A stretch of 64,000 bases of DNA from Streptomyces drozdowiczii (GCF_026167665.1 NZ_CP098740.1:6076001-6140000), one strand, 5' to 3'; shown: positions 49,308-59,597, counted from the stretch's first letter. Numbers and translations: made by a program. The notes: generated by a model not told the origin, from the letters alone.

Positions 49308-51087
49308 GCCCGTTCCTCGATTTCCTGGTGTGCGGCTGTTACGTCGTCGGTCTCGCGGGTGACGACCGCGCGGTAGCGCTCCTCGGTGCGCAGCAGCTCG
49401 CGGTGCGTGCCGACCGCCACCACCGTGCCGCCGTGCACCAGCGCCACCCGGTCGGCCAGGTCGAGGAGCAGGGGCGAGGAGGAGAACACCACGGTCGTAC
49501 GGTCCGTACGCAGCGCCTTGACGCCCGCCGCGACCCGGGCCTCGGTGTGCGAGTCGACCGCGGAGGTGGGCTCGTCCAGGACGAGCGTGTCCGGGTCGGT
49601 GAGCAGCGACCTGGCCAGGGCGAGCCGCTGGCGCTGACCGCCGGACAGGGACCGGCCGCGTTCGGTGATCCGGGTGTCCAGCGGCTCGCGGTCCCGCTCG
49701 GGGAAGCCTGTGCCAGCGCGGCCAGCACGTCGTCGCACTGCGCGGCGGACAGCGCGGCCGCCGCCTCCACCTGCCCGGACGACGGCACGTCCAGCAGTTC
49801 GCGCAGGGTGCCCGAGAGCAGCACGGGGTCCTTGTCCTGGACGAGCACGGCGGTCCGTGCCGCGGCCGGCTCCAGTTCGTCCAGCGGCACGCCGCCCAGC
49901 AGGACGGAGGGCGCCACGGGAGCGTCGGATTCCCCGGGCTGGGCGTGTCCGCCGAGCCGTTCCGCGAGCCGGCCCGCCTCGTCCGGGTCGCCGCAGACGA
50001 CCGCGGTGAACCGGCCCTGCGGGGCCAGCAGCCCGGTGACCGGGTCGTACAGGTCGCCGGACGGGACGGTGTCGACGGTCGCCGGGCGGGTGTTGCGGCT
50101 CAGCGACAGCACGCGTACGGCGCGCTGCGCGGAGGGGCGGGAGAAGGAGTACGCCATCGCGATCTCCTCGAAGTTCCGCAGCGGGAACAGGGCCAGGGTG
50201 ACCGCGCTGTACACCGTCACCAGCTGGCCCACCTCGATCCGGCCGTCCCGGGCCAGCGAGGCCCCGTGGACGACCAGGGCGAGCAGCAGTACGCCGGGCA
50301 GCAGGACCTGGACCGCCGAGATCAGGGACCACATGCGGGCGCTGTGCACCGCGGCCTCGCGGACCTCCTGCGAGGCGCGCCGGTAGCGGTCCAGGAACAG
50401 CTCCTCGCCGCCGATGCCGCGCAGGACCCGCAGCCCGGCCACGGTGTCCGAGGCGAGTTCGGTGGCCCGGCCGCCCTTCTCGCGCTGCACGTCCGCCCGC
50501 CGGGTGGCGCGCGGCAGCAACGGCAGGACGGAGAGGGCGAGGAACGGCATGGCGATCGCCACGAGAACGCCGAGCGACGGAAGGTAGAGGACGAGCCCCA
50601 CGCTGATGACGACGAGGACCGTGGCGGCGGCCAGGAAGCGCGAGAGCGCTTCGACGAACCATCCGATCTTCTCGACGTCGCCGGTCGACACGGCGACCAC
50701 TTCGCCGGCCGCGACCCTGCGCGTCAGCAGCGAGCCCAGCTCCGCGGTCTTGCGGGCCAGCAGCTGCTGGATCCGGGCGGCGGCGGTGATCCAGTTGGTG
50801 ACGGCGGCCCGGTGGAGCATCGCGTCGCCCAACGCGGTCAGCACGCCCAGCAGCGCGGTCAGCCCACAGGCCAGCGCGAGCCTGCCGCCGGACCGGTCCA
50901 CGACCGCCTGGACGGCCAGCCCCACCGCCAGCGGGTAACCCGCGATCGAACAGTGGTGCACCAGCCCCCAGAACAAGGACTTGAGCTGCCCGCGGATCTG
51001 ATTGCGGCCCAGCCACAGCAGGAAGCGGGGACCTGAACGGACATCGGGATCGCCGGGGTCCGAGAACGGAAGATCGCGAATGTGCAT
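49304..51087 (-). CDS. ABC exporter half-transporter, degenerate Walker A (apparent frameshift)
   Basis: About 594 aa after repair. ATG 51087 (MHIRDLPFSDPGDPDVRSG). The membrane domain runs from about residue 30 to 310. In the nucleotide domain the Walker A position reads VVCGDPDEAGRL without the GK(S/T) lysine, and the H-loop position has Ser (VFSSSPLLLD). The signature RSLSGGQRQRLALA and Walker B LVLDEPTSAVD are intact. A base is missing in G4 49700-49703; restoring it joins LAQASP to ERDREPLDTRIT. With the downstream partner only one composite ATP site would be competent. Exported substrate unknown. Confidence 0.88.
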
Positions 51088-51321
51088 GACATCCCAAAGG
51101 ATCGGAAGAGGCAGGGCCGCGAGGCGCCGCGAAAGCGCGTCGGGGCAGCACCGAGTAGCCCGCGGAATACGCGGGCGGGGGGAACCGGACCGAGCAAGCC
51201 TTGCCGGTCACCGGGATCGCGGCAAACGGTTTTACGCGGCGCGGGTAAAGATTCGGCACGCTTTCCCCGGGGCCGCCCGGGGTGGACAACGGCGTACATC
51301 GCCAGGTGCGAGCATGGACGG

Positions 51322-52065
51322 ATGCGTATAGCCGGTGCGGTTCGGATGGTGGCCTCGGCGGCCGCCTGTGGTGTCCTGCTCACGACCCTGACGTCCTGCG
51401 GTGACGGAGGGGACACGAAGAAGGGCGCCGCCGCCGAGCGCCCGGCCGCAGGGAAGGGCAGTACGAAGGCCCCCGTCAAGGACCTGAAGCGCATCCCCGA
51501 TGTGGGCGACCGGCTCCAGTCGAAGATCCCCGCCGAGTCCCGCCAGGTCGTCGCCGTCTACGGCGAGGGCAAGGACTCCGCGGACTCCACCGTCGTGCTC
51601 TACACCAAGTCCGGCTCCACCTGGGACAAGGCCGCCTCCTGGAAGGGCCACAACGGCAAGAAGGGCTGGACGCCCGACCACCACGAGAACGACAACCGCA
51701 GCCCCGTCGGCGTCTACACCCTCAGCGACGCGGCCGGTGTCCTGCCCGACCCGGGCGCCCGCCTTCCGTACACGCAGACCGCCTCGATCCAGGCCCCGCA
51801 CTACTGGGCCAAGTCGCACTGGCACGACTTCGACTACGTCATCGCCATCGACTACAACCGGGTCAAGGGCACCCCGCCCAACGACCCGACGCGCCCGCAG
51901 GGCCAGACCAAGGGCGGCAGCATCTGGCTGCACATGGACCACGGCAGCGGCACCTCGGCCTGCGTGAGTGTCTCCAAGGAGGCCATGGAGAAGCTGCTGC
52001 GCACCCTCGACCCGAAGCAGCACCCGGTCGTCGTCATGGGCGACCGGGCCAGCCTCCGCGCCTGA
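51322..52065 (+). CDS. Lipoprotein L,D-transpeptidase-like (YkuD family)
   Basis: 247 aa, ATG 51322 (MRIAGAVRMVASAAACGVLL). Lipobox LTSC at about residue 30 gives a lipidated Cys and a Gly/Lys-rich spacer. YkuD-type core: SPVGVYTLSDAAG, FDYVIAIDYNRV, and WLHMDHGSGTSACVSVSKEAM with His and catalytic Cys (SACVS instead of the common GCVR). It may form 3-3 crosslinks or attach ligands to peptidoglycan outside the membrane. Confidence 0.8.
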   Translation: MRIAGAVRMVASAAACGVLLTTLTSCGDGGDTKKGAAAERPAAGKGSTKAPVKDLKRIPDVGDRLQSKIPAESRQVVAVYGEGKDSADSTVVLYTKSGSTWDKAASWKGHNGKKGWTPDHHENDNRSPVGVYTLSDAAGVLPDPGARLPYTQTASIQAPHYWAKSHWHDFDYVIAIDYNRVKGTPPNDPTRPQGQTKGGSIWLHMDHGSGTSACVSVSKEAMEKLLRTLDPKQHPVVVMGDRASLRA

Positions 52066-52082
52066 CGCGCGCCGCTCAGGCG
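52059..52082. terminator. Hairpin spanning two convergent stop codons
   Basis: Inverted repeat CGCCTGA-N10-TCAGGCG whose arms contain the stop codons of both the L,D-transpeptidase and the D-lactate dehydrogenase genes; probable bidirectional terminator. Confidence 0.5.
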
Positions 52083-55009
52083 GGGCCCGGGCGGGTCGCC
52101 CACTCCAGCTCCATCAGAGCGGAGTGGTACGAGCGGCCCGTCGCCCGGTCCATGCCGATCTCGCACATCCGGTTGGCCGAGAGATACGCGTCGTACTCCC
52201 GGGACCCCACCTCGGCGGCCTCCTTGGCGGTCGCGGACGCCGTCAGCTCCTGGTGCAGCATCCCGCGGTCGCCCGCGAAACCGCAGCACGCGGCGTCGTC
52301 GGGGATCACGGTCTCGTCCGCGCAGGCATCGGCGACCGCGTGCAGCCGGTCCACATCGTCCAGATGCTCCATGGAACAGGTCGGGTGCAGCACGGCCGAA
52401 CGGGACTTGCGCACCACCGTCAGCTCCGGAAGCAGTTCGTCCGCCGCCCAGACCAGGGAGTCGACCACGGTCAGTTCGCGGTGCAGCGCCCGGTTGTCCT
52501 CGGTGAGGTACGGGACCACCTCATGGGCGATTCCCAGCGTGCACGAGGAGGCGTCGACCACCAGCGGCAGCTTTCCGCCGGCCGTCCAGCCCCAGGCCGC
52601 TTCCACGATCCGGTTGGCCATCACGGCGTTGCCGGAGTCGTAGCCCTTGGAGTGCCAGATGGTGGCGCAGCAGGTGCCGTTGACGTCGTCCGGGATCCAG
52701 ACGGGCTTTCCCGCCCGGGCCGACACGGCCACCACGGCCTGCGGCAGCGACGGGCCGCGATGGCTGTCCGGGCTGCCGAAGATGCGGTTGACGCAGGCCG
52801 GGTAGTACACCGCGCTCGCCCCCGCCCTGGAGGTGCGCGGCAGCTTGCGGGGCGCGGCGCCGGGGATCTCGGGAAGCCACTCGGGGACCAGATCGCGGCT
52901 CACCGCCCGGCGGGCGAGCCGGGTGACCCCTTGCAGCAGCCGGTCGTCGATCCGGCTCGCCGCGGCGACCGCGAGCCGCGCCGCCGTCTCCGCCGTACGG
53001 AAGTGCTTGGCGGCGAGCGCGGCGATCCGCTCCTCGCGCGGGGAGTGCCGCTGGTGGCGGAAGTTCTTCATCATGGCGCCCGTGTCGATGCCGACCGGGC
53101 AGGCCAGCTTGCAGGTGGAGTCGCCGGCGCAGGTGTCCACGGCGTCGTAGCCGTAGGCGTCGACCAGGCCGGTCTCGACGGGCGAGCCGTCGGGCTGGCG
53201 CATCATCTCGCGGCGCAGCACGATCCGCTGACGCGGTGAGGTCGTCAGGTCGTGGCTGGGGCAGGTCGGTTCGCAGAAGCCGCACTCGATGCAGGGGTCG
53301 GCGATCGCCTCGACCTTCGGGATGGTCTTCAGCCCGCGCAGATGGGCCTTCGGGTCGCGGTCGAGGACGATCCGCGGCGCCAGGACCCCGTCGGGGTCGA
53401 TGACCTGCTTCGTACGCCACATCAGCTCGGTGGCCTGCGGGCCCCATTCCAGTTCGAGGAAGGGGGCGATGTTGCGGCCCGTCGCGTGCTCCGCCTTGAG
53501 TGATCCGTCGAACCGCTCGACCGTCAGCCGGCAGAAGTCCGCCATGAAGGCGGCGTACCGGTCGACGTCGGAGGGCCGCGCCGCGTCGAAGGCCAGCAGG
53601 AAGTGCAGGTTGCCGTGGGCGGCGTGCCCGGCGACGGCGGCGTCGAAGCCGTGCTCGGCCTGGAGGGCGAGCAGCGCCTCGCAGGCGTCGGCCAGCCGGG
53701 ACGGCGGGACCGCGAAGTCCTCGGTGATCAGCGTCGTACCCGAGGGGCGGGAGCCGCCGACCGCGGTGACGAACGCCTTGCGGGCCTTCCAGTACCCCGA
53801 GATGGTGCGGGCGTCCCGGGTGAACTCGTTGGTCACCGAGGTGACGGGCCGGACCAGCTCCAGCCGCCGCACCACATCGGCCGCCGCCCGCTCGTACGCC
53901 TCCTGGCCCGCCTCGTCCGGGGCCCGGAACTCCACCAGGAGCGCGGTGGTCTCCTTCGGCAGCCCGGCCCAGTCGGCCGGGACCCCCTGCACGCTCACGG
54001 AGGCGCGCAGCGTGTTGCCGTCCATCAGCTCGACGGCGATGGCCCCCGCCTCGTTGAACAGCGGGACGGCGGCGGCAGCGGCGGTCAGCGAGGGGAAGAA
54101 CAGCAGTGCCGTGGAGATCCGCCGGTCCAGCGGCAGGGTGTCGAAGACGACCTCGGAGATGAAACCGAACGTCCCCTCGGAGCCGACCATGAGGCCGCGC
54201 AGGATCTCCACCGGGGTCGAGCCGTCGAGGAACGCGTCCAGCCGGTAGCCGTTGGTGTTCTTGATCTCGTACTTGGCGCGGATGCGGGCCGTGAGCGCCG
54301 CGTCCGCCTCGATCTCCGCCTTCAGCGCCAGCAGCCCTTCGCACAGCTGCGGCTCGGCCCGGGCCAGGTCCGCGTCGGCCGCCGGGTCGGCGGTGTCCAC
54401 GACGGTGCCGCTCGGCAGCACGAAGGTGAGCGAGGAGACGGTCCGGTACGAATTGCGGGTGGTGCCGGCGGTCATGCCCGAGGCGTTGTTGGCGACGACT
54501 CCGCCGATCGTGCAGGCGATGGCGCTCGCCGGGTCCGGGCCCAGCAGCCTGCCGTACCGGGCGAGGGCCGCGTTGGCCCGCACGACCGTCGTCCCCGGGC
54601 GGATACGGGCGCGGGCGCCGTCCTCCAGGACCTCGATGCCCGCCCAGTTCCGCCGGACGTCGACGAGGATGTCCTCGCCCTGGGCCTGGCCGTTGAGGCT
54701 GGTGCCGGCGGCGCGGAAGACCACGTTGCGGCCCTTGCCGTGCGCGTACGACAGGATCGCGGAGATGTCGTCCAGGTCCTCGGGGACGACCACCACCTGG
54801 GGCACGAAGCGGTACGGGCTGGCGTCCGAGGCGTACTTCACCAGGTCGGAGACCTTCCAGAGCACCTTGTCCGCGCCGAGCAGGGCGGTCAGCTCGGTGC
54901 GCAGTGTCTCCGGGGTGCCCGGCGCCTGCGCGTCGGGGACGCGGTCGTGGGAGGGCGGGCGGACCGCGGCGGGGCGCAGGGTGTCGGGGTCGGGCTCCAG
55001 CAGCGGCAT
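52076..55009 (-). CDS. FAD- and Fe-S-containing D-lactate dehydrogenase-like oxidoreductase
   Basis: 977 aa fusion. The N-terminal FAD-binding PCMH domain (VVFRAAGTSLNGQAQGEDILVD; GVVANNASGMTAGT; GSEGTFGFISEV) is followed by the FAD-oxidase C domain (VAGHAAHGNLHFLLAFD). Next come two 4Fe-4S motifs, CIECGFCEPTCP and CAGDSTCKLACPVG. The C-terminal CCG-type cysteine domain has CCATIW, SSCTLG, HPTCSMEHL and CCGFAGD. Members oxidise D-lactate or related 2-hydroxy acids and feed the quinone pool at the membrane. Alone on its strand, upstream of no partner. Confidence 0.9.
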   Translation of the reverse strand: MPLLEPDPDTLRPAAVRPPSHDRVPDAQAPGTPETLRTELTALLGADKVLWKVSDLVKYASDASPYRFVPQVVVVPEDLDDISAILSYAHGKGRNVVFRAAGTSLNGQAQGEDILVDVRRNWAGIEVLEDGARARIRPGTTVVRANAALARYGRLLGPDPASAIACTIGGVVANNASGMTAGTTRNSYRTVSSLTFVLPSGTVVDTADPAADADLARAEPQLCEGLLALKAEIEADAALTARIRAKYEIKNTNGYRLDAFLDGSTPVEILRGLMVGSEGTFGFISEVVFDTLPLDRRISTALLFFPSLTAAAAAVPLFNEAGAIAVELMDGNTLRASVSVQGVPADWAGLPKETTALLVEFRAPDEAGQEAYERAAADVVRRLELVRPVTSVTNEFTRDARTISGYWKARKAFVTAVGGSRPSGTTLITEDFAVPPSRLADACEALLALQAEHGFDAAVAGHAAHGNLHFLLAFDAARPSDVDRYAAFMADFCRLTVERFDGSLKAEHATGRNIAPFLELEWGPQATELMWRTKQVIDPDGVLAPRIVLDRDPKAHLRGLKTIPKVEAIADPCIECGFCEPTCPSHDLTTSPRQRIVLRREMMRQPDGSPVETGLVDAYGYDAVDTCAGDSTCKLACPVGIDTGAMMKNFRHQRHSPREERIAALAAKHFRTAETAARLAVAAASRIDDRLLQGVTRLARRAVSRDLVPEWLPEIPGAAPRKLPRTSRAGASAVYYPACVNRIFGSPDSHRGPSLPQAVVAVSARAGKPVWIPDDVNGTCCATIWHSKGYDSGNAVMANRIVEAAWGWTAGGKLPLVVDASSCTLGIAHEVVPYLTEDNRALHRELTVVDSLVWAADELLPELTVVRKSRSAVLHPTCSMEHLDDVDRLHAVADACADETVIPDDAACCGFAGDRGMLHQELTASATAKEAAEVGSREYDAYLSANRMCEIGMDRATGRSYHSALMELEWATRPGPA

Positions 55010-55067
55010 GGTGGTTCTCCTCGGCGGTTCGTCGGTCCGGCGGCTCGGCGCCGCGTCCCGTGACCGG

Positions 55068-55511
55068 TCAGCAGCGGCGCTCCGGCATTCCGTCGACCAG
55101 GGCGGTCAGCAGGCCGCCGAGCACCTCGCGCTGGCCGGCGGTCAATGGAGCAAGGATCTCCTCCGCGGCCGCCCGGCGCGCGTCACGCAGCGAGCGGAGC
55201 GTGGCGATGCCCTCGTCCGTGATCTCGATCCTGACCACCCTACGACTGTCCGGATCGGGGACGCGGCGCACCCTGCCGCTCGCCTCCAGGGCGTCCACCA
55301 GCGTGGTCACGGCGCGGGGGACCACGTCGAGGCGCTGCGCGAGATCCGCCATCCGGGGCGGTCCGTCGTAATGGGCGACGGTCCGCAGCAGCCGGAACTG
55401 CGCGGGGGTGATGCCGATCGGCTCCAGCTGGCGGCCCTGGATGCGCTGGAGCCTGCGGGTGAGCCGCAGCAGCTGTTCGGCGAGCATGCCGTCGGGGTCG
55501 GGGGAGTCCAT
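55068..55511 (-). CDS. MarR family transcriptional regulator
   Basis: 147 aa, ATG 55511. Winged helix: GITPAQFRLLRTVAHYDGPPRMADLAQRLDVVPRAVTTLVDALEASGRVRRVPDPDSRRVVRIEITDEG, with the typical wing DSRRVVRI. Divergent from an ABC exporter gene with a 25-bp perfect dyad between, so it very likely represses that exporter. Confidence 0.93.
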   Translation of the reverse strand: MDSPDPDGMLAEQLLRLTRRLQRIQGRQLEPIGITPAQFRLLRTVAHYDGPPRMADLAQRLDVVPRAVTTLVDALEASGRVRRVPDPDSRRVVRIEITDEGIATLRSLRDARRAAAEEILAPLTAGQREVLGGLLTALVDGMPERRC

Positions 55512-55536
55512 GGGAGGAACAGTATCAGGACTTGGT

Positions 55537-55561
55537 TCATTGTGAGTAGGGGTAACAATGA
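55537..55561. promoter_or_regulatory. MarR operator
   Basis: Perfect 7-bp inverted repeat TCATTGT-N11-ACAATGA in the 144-bp divergent spacer. It overlaps a candidate promoter for the ABC gene (TTGTGA at 55540 and TATGCT at 55564). Confidence 0.65.
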
Positions 55562-55655
55562 GCTATGCTCTCATTCGGCTCGACTGTCACGGTCGCGATC
55601 CCCGCGTCCGGGCGGCCCCGCCCGCCCCATTGCCGCACGTCCGACGAAGGAGCCC

Positions 55656-57461
55656 ATGAAACCCGACGAACCCATGTGGACACCCCCGCCCAAGGACGCC
55701 GCCCAGCCGCCCGTCGAGCTGCGCCGCATCCTCCGCCTCTTCCGCCCGTACCGCGGCCGCCTCGCGGTGGTCGGACTGCTCGTCGGCGCCTCCTCGCTGG
55801 TGTCGGTCGCCTCGCCGTTCCTGCTGCGCGAGATCCTGGACACCGCCCTCCCGCAGGGCCGGACCGGGCTGCTCACGCTGCTCGCCCTCGGCATGGTCCT
55901 CACCGCCGTGATGAACAGCGTCTTCGGTGTGCTCCAGACGCTCATCTCCACCACCGTCGGCCAGCGCGTGATGCACGACCTCCGCACGGCCGTCTACACC
56001 CAGCTCCAGCGGATGCCGCTCGCCTTCTTCACCCGGACCCGTACGGGTGAGGTCCAGTCCCGGATCGCGAACGACATCGGGGGCATGCAGGCCACCGTCA
56101 CCTCGACGGCGACCTCGCTCGTCTCCAACCTCACCGCGGTCATCGCCACCGTCGTCGCCATGCTCGCGCTCGACTGGCGGCTCACCGTCGTCTCGCTGCT
56201 CCTGCTGCCCGTCTTCGTCTGGATCAGCCGCCGGGTCGGCCGCGAGCGCAAGAAGATCACCACCCAGCGCCAGAAGCAGATGGCCGCCATGGCCGCCACC
56301 GTCACCGAGTCGCTGTCCGTCAGCGGCATCCTGCTCGGCCGCACGATGGGCCGCTCCGACTCGCTCACCCAGAGTTTCTCCGAGGAGTCCGAGCGGCTGG
56401 TCGACCTCGAAGTGCGCTCCAGCATGGCCGGACGCTGGCGGATGTCCACGATCGGCATCGTCATGGCCGCCATGCCGGCCGTCATCTACTGGGCCGCCGG
56501 CATGGCCCTCCAGTCCGGCGGGCCCGCCGTCTCGATCGGCACCCTGGTCGCCTTCGTCTCCCTCCAGCAGGGCCTCTTCCGCCCCGCCGTGAGCCTGCTC
56601 TCCACCGGGGTGCAGATGCAGACGTCCCTCGCGCTCTTCCAGCGGATCTTCGAATACCTCGACCTCACCGTGGACATCACGGAGCCGGAGAACCCGGTGC
56701 GCCTGGAGAAGATCCGCGGCGAGGTCCGCTTCGAGAACGTGGACTTCAGCTACGACGAGAAGAGCGGCCCGACCCTCAGCGGCGTCGACGTCACCGTGCC
56801 CGCCGGAGCCGCACTGGCCGTCGTCGGGCCCACGGGCTCCGGCAAGTCCACCCTCAGCTACCTGGTGCCCCGGCTCTACGACGTGACCGGCGGCCGGGTG
56901 ACCCTCGACGGGGTCGACGTGCGCGACCTCGACTTCGACACCCTCGCCCGCGCGGTCGGCGTCGTCTCGCAGGAGACATACCTCTTCCACGCCTCGGTCG
57001 CCGAGAACCTGCGCTTCGCGAAACCGGACGCCACCGACGAGGAGATCGAGGCGGCGGCCCGCGCCGCGCAGATCCACGACCACATCGCCTCACTGCCCGA
57101 CGGCTACGACACCCTCGTCGGCGAGCGCGGATACCGCTTCTCCGGCGGCGAGAAGCAGCGCCTCGCCATCGCGCGGACCATCCTGCGCGACCCGCCGGTG
57201 CTGATCCTGGACGAGGCGACGAGCGCGCTCGACACCCGTACGGAACACGCCGTGCAGGAGGCCATCGACGCGCTCTCCGCCGGACGCACCACGATCACCA
57301 TCGCCCACCGGCTCTCCACCGTCCGCGACGCCGACCAGATCGTCGTCCTCGACGGCGGCCGCACGGCGGAGCGCGGCACCCACGAGGAGCTGCTCCGGCT
57401 CGACGGACGGTACGCGGCACTGGTCCGCCGGGACACGGAGATGGCCCCCGTGGCGGGCTGA
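55656..57461 (+). CDS. ABC exporter (fused membrane and ATPase domains)
   Basis: 601 aa, ATG 55656 with GAAGGAG just upstream. Six-helix exporter domain (about 35-330) and a complete ATPase domain: Walker A GPTGSGKST, Q-loop VVSQETYLF, signature YRFSGGEKQRLAIA, Walker B LILDEATSALDT, H-loop AHRLS. A homodimeric multidrug-type exporter is likely, induced through the divergent MarR repressor. Confidence 0.93.
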   Translation: MKPDEPMWTPPPKDAAQPPVELRRILRLFRPYRGRLAVVGLLVGASSLVSVASPFLLREILDTALPQGRTGLLTLLALGMVLTAVMNSVFGVLQTLISTTVGQRVMHDLRTAVYTQLQRMPLAFFTRTRTGEVQSRIANDIGGMQATVTSTATSLVSNLTAVIATVVAMLALDWRLTVVSLLLLPVFVWISRRVGRERKKITTQRQKQMAAMAATVTESLSVSGILLGRTMGRSDSLTQSFSEESERLVDLEVRSSMAGRWRMSTIGIVMAAMPAVIYWAAGMALQSGGPAVSIGTLVAFVSLQQGLFRPAVSLLSTGVQMQTSLALFQRIFEYLDLTVDITEPENPVRLEKIRGEVRFENVDFSYDEKSGPTLSGVDVTVPAGAALAVVGPTGSGKSTLSYLVPRLYDVTGGRVTLDGVDVRDLDFDTLARAVGVVSQETYLFHASVAENLRFAKPDATDEEIEAAARAAQIHDHIASLPDGYDTLVGERGYRFSGGEKQRLAIARTILRDPPVLILDEATSALDTRTEHAVQEAIDALSAGRTTITIAHRLSTVRDADQIVVLDGGRTAERGTHEELLRLDGRYAALVRRDTEMAPVAG

Positions 57462-57526
57462 CCGGGAGGCTTGCCGCCGGGCATGGCGTCCCCGGCCCCG
57501 GGACCGGCGCGGGTTAGCGTGCCCGC

Positions 57527-58387
57527 ATGGCGCACGAGACCCCGGATCCCCCGCCCCCGGTCACCCCGCCCCGCCGCCGCACGCGCCTGACCCGGCGCGG
57601 CCGCCTGACGCTGTTCATCGGCTCCCTGCTCGTCCTCGTCGTGGCCGCAGCGGTGCTCGTCCCCCTGCTCACACGAGAAACCAAGACCGAGGAAACACCC
57701 CGCACACTGGTGATCCCCGAGGGCCGCCGGGCGCCCCAGGTCTACGAGGCCGTCGACCAAGCCCTCGGCGTACCCGCCGGCACCACCGCCGCAGCCGCGC
57801 CGACATCGGACCTGCCGCTCCCGGCCGCCGCTAAGGGGAACCCCGAGGGCTACCTCTACCCGGCGACGTACCCGGTCACCTCCGCGACCACCCCGAAGAG
57901 CCTGCTGCGCTACATGACCGACACGGCGGGCCGGCACTTCGGCGCCGACCACATCACGGCGGGCGCCCGCCGCAACGACGTGACCGTGTACCAGACGGTG
58001 ACCATCGCCAGCATCGTCCAGGCCGAGGCGGACACCGAGGCCGACATGGGCAAGGTCGCCCGCGTCATCCACAACCGCCTGGACCGGGGCATGCCCCTCC
58101 AGATGGACTCCACCCTCAACTACGCGCTGAACCGCAGCACCCTGGACACCACCACCGGCGACACCAAGCTCGCCAGCCCCTACAACAGCTACGCCCACAA
58201 GGGACTCCCGCCCACGCCCATCGGCAACCCGGGCGAACAGGCGATGACCGCCGCGATCACCCCCACCCCGGGCCCCTGGCTGTACTTCGTCACGGTGGCC
58301 CCGGGCGACACCCGCTTCACGGACGACTACGCGGAACAGCAGCGGAACGTGGCGGAGTTCAACCGGAACCGCGGGGGAGGGGGATGA
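57527..58387 (+). CDS. Endolytic murein transglycosylase MltG (YceG-like)
   Basis: 286 aa. A basic, proline-rich N-terminus, one membrane helix (LTLFIGSLLVLVVAAAVLVPLL, about 27-48), then a LysM-like part (TLVIPEGRRAPQVYEAVDQAL) and the YceG domain. The catalytic Glu is in TIASIVQAEADTEADMGKVARVIHNRL, and MDSTLNYAL and SPYNSYAHKGLPPTPIGNPG are conserved. It cuts nascent glycan strands at the outer membrane face. The family's usual gene beside aroE/yqgF is absent here, so this may be a paralogue. Confidence 0.92.
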   Translation: MAHETPDPPPPVTPPRRRTRLTRRGRLTLFIGSLLVLVVAAAVLVPLLTRETKTEETPRTLVIPEGRRAPQVYEAVDQALGVPAGTTAAAAPTSDLPLPAAAKGNPEGYLYPATYPVTSATTPKSLLRYMTDTAGRHFGADHITAGARRNDVTVYQTVTIASIVQAEADTEADMGKVARVIHNRLDRGMPLQMDSTLNYALNRSTLDTTTGDTKLASPYNSYAHKGLPPTPIGNPGEQAMTAAITPTPGPWLYFVTVAPGDTRFTDDYAEQQRNVAEFNRNRGGGG

Positions 58388-58402
58388 GAGCGGGCCCCGG
58401 CC

Positions 58403-59509
58403 TCAGACCAGGGCGGGCGCCTTCGCGGGCCCCGCAGGCACCCCGTCCCGCACCAGCGCGATGATCTCCCGCACGGCGGCACGCCCGGCACGGTTGGCGC
58501 CGATCGTGCTGGCGGAGGGGCCGTAGCCGACGAGGTGGATACGCGGGTCGCGCACGGCCCTGGTGCCCTCTACCCGGATACCGCCGCCGCGTTCCCGCAA
58601 CCGCAGCGGGGCGAGATGGTCGATGGCCGCGCGGAAGCCGGTGGCCCAGAGGATGACGTCGGCCTCGATGTGGCGGCCGTCGTCCCAGGCGACCCCGGAG
58701 GGCGTGATCCGGTCGAACATGGGGAGCCGGTCCAGCACCCCGGACTCGCGGGCGCGCCGGATGGCGTCGTTGACGGTCAGCCCGGTCACGCTCACCACGC
58801 TCTGCGGCGGCAGCCCGCGCCGGACCCGCTCCTCCACCATGGCGACGGCGGCCCGCCCCTGGTCCGCCCCGAAGGGCCCTTCCCGGAAGACCGGAGGCCG
58901 GCGCGTCACCCAGTGGGTCTCCGCCGCCACCTCGGCGATCTCCATCAGATGCTGCGTACCGGAGGCGCCTCCGCCGACGACGACCACCCGCTGTCCGGCG
59001 AACTCGGCGGGGCCCGGATAGCCGGCCGTGTGCAGCTGCCGCCCCCGGAACGTCTCCTGCCCCGGGTAGCGCGGCCAGAAGGGCCGGTCCCATGTCCCGG
59101 TCGCGTTGATCAGGGCGCGCGTCGCGTACGTGCCCTCGGAGGTCTCGACCAGCAGCCGGCCGCTGTCGCCCTCGCGCACGGCGACGACGTCGACCGGTCG
59201 GTGCACGCGCAGCCCGTTGGCACGCTCGTACCGGTCGAAGTAGGCGCCGATGACCTCGGACGAGGGCCGCTCCTCGTCCGCGTCGGTCAGCTCCATGCCC
59301 GGCAGCGCGTGCATCCCGTGCACCTTGCCGTACGTCAGCGAAGGCCACCGGAACTGCCAGGCGCCGCCCGGGGCCGGGGCATGGTCGAGGACCACGAAGT
59401 CGCGGTCCGGCTCCAGACCGCCGCGCCGCAGGTGGTACGCGGCGGACAGCCCCGCCTGCCCGGCGCCGATCACCACGACGTCCACCGACCGCATCGCCAA
59501 ATCGTTCAC
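58403..59509 (-). CDS. Flavin-containing NAD(P)H monooxygenase-like oxidoreductase
   Basis: 368 aa from GTG 59509 (GTAGAAG upstream); ATG 59494 is the alternative. FAD site VVIGAGQAGLSAAYHL at the N-terminus, NADP site VVVVGGGASGTQHLMEIAE near residue 175, and the ATG-type closing motif LWATGFRAAIDHLAPL. Fits the class B monooxygenase (FMO/CzcO-like) superfamily; substrate unknown. Convergent with mltG, 15-base gap. Confidence 0.85.
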   Translation of the reverse strand: MNDLAMRSVDVVVIGAGQAGLSAAYHLRRGGLEPDRDFVVLDHAPAPGGAWQFRWPSLTYGKVHGMHALPGMELTDADEERPSSEVIGAYFDRYERANGLRVHRPVDVVAVREGDSGRLLVETSEGTYATRALINATGTWDRPFWPRYPGQETFRGRQLHTAGYPGPAEFAGQRVVVVGGGASGTQHLMEIAEVAAETHWVTRRPPVFREGPFGADQGRAAVAMVEERVRRGLPPQSVVSVTGLTVNDAIRRARESGVLDRLPMFDRITPSGVAWDDGRHIEADVILWATGFRAAIDHLAPLRLRERGGGIRVEGTRAVRDPRIHLVGYGPSASTIGANRAGRAAVREIIALVRDGVPAGPAKAPALV

Positions 59510-59597
59510 GCTTCTACCAACTCCGACGGTCCCGCGGAACTTCCCGCGCGCCCGTCGCTCAACGGTTCCGGCCCCGGGCCACGGCAGGATGGGGCCC

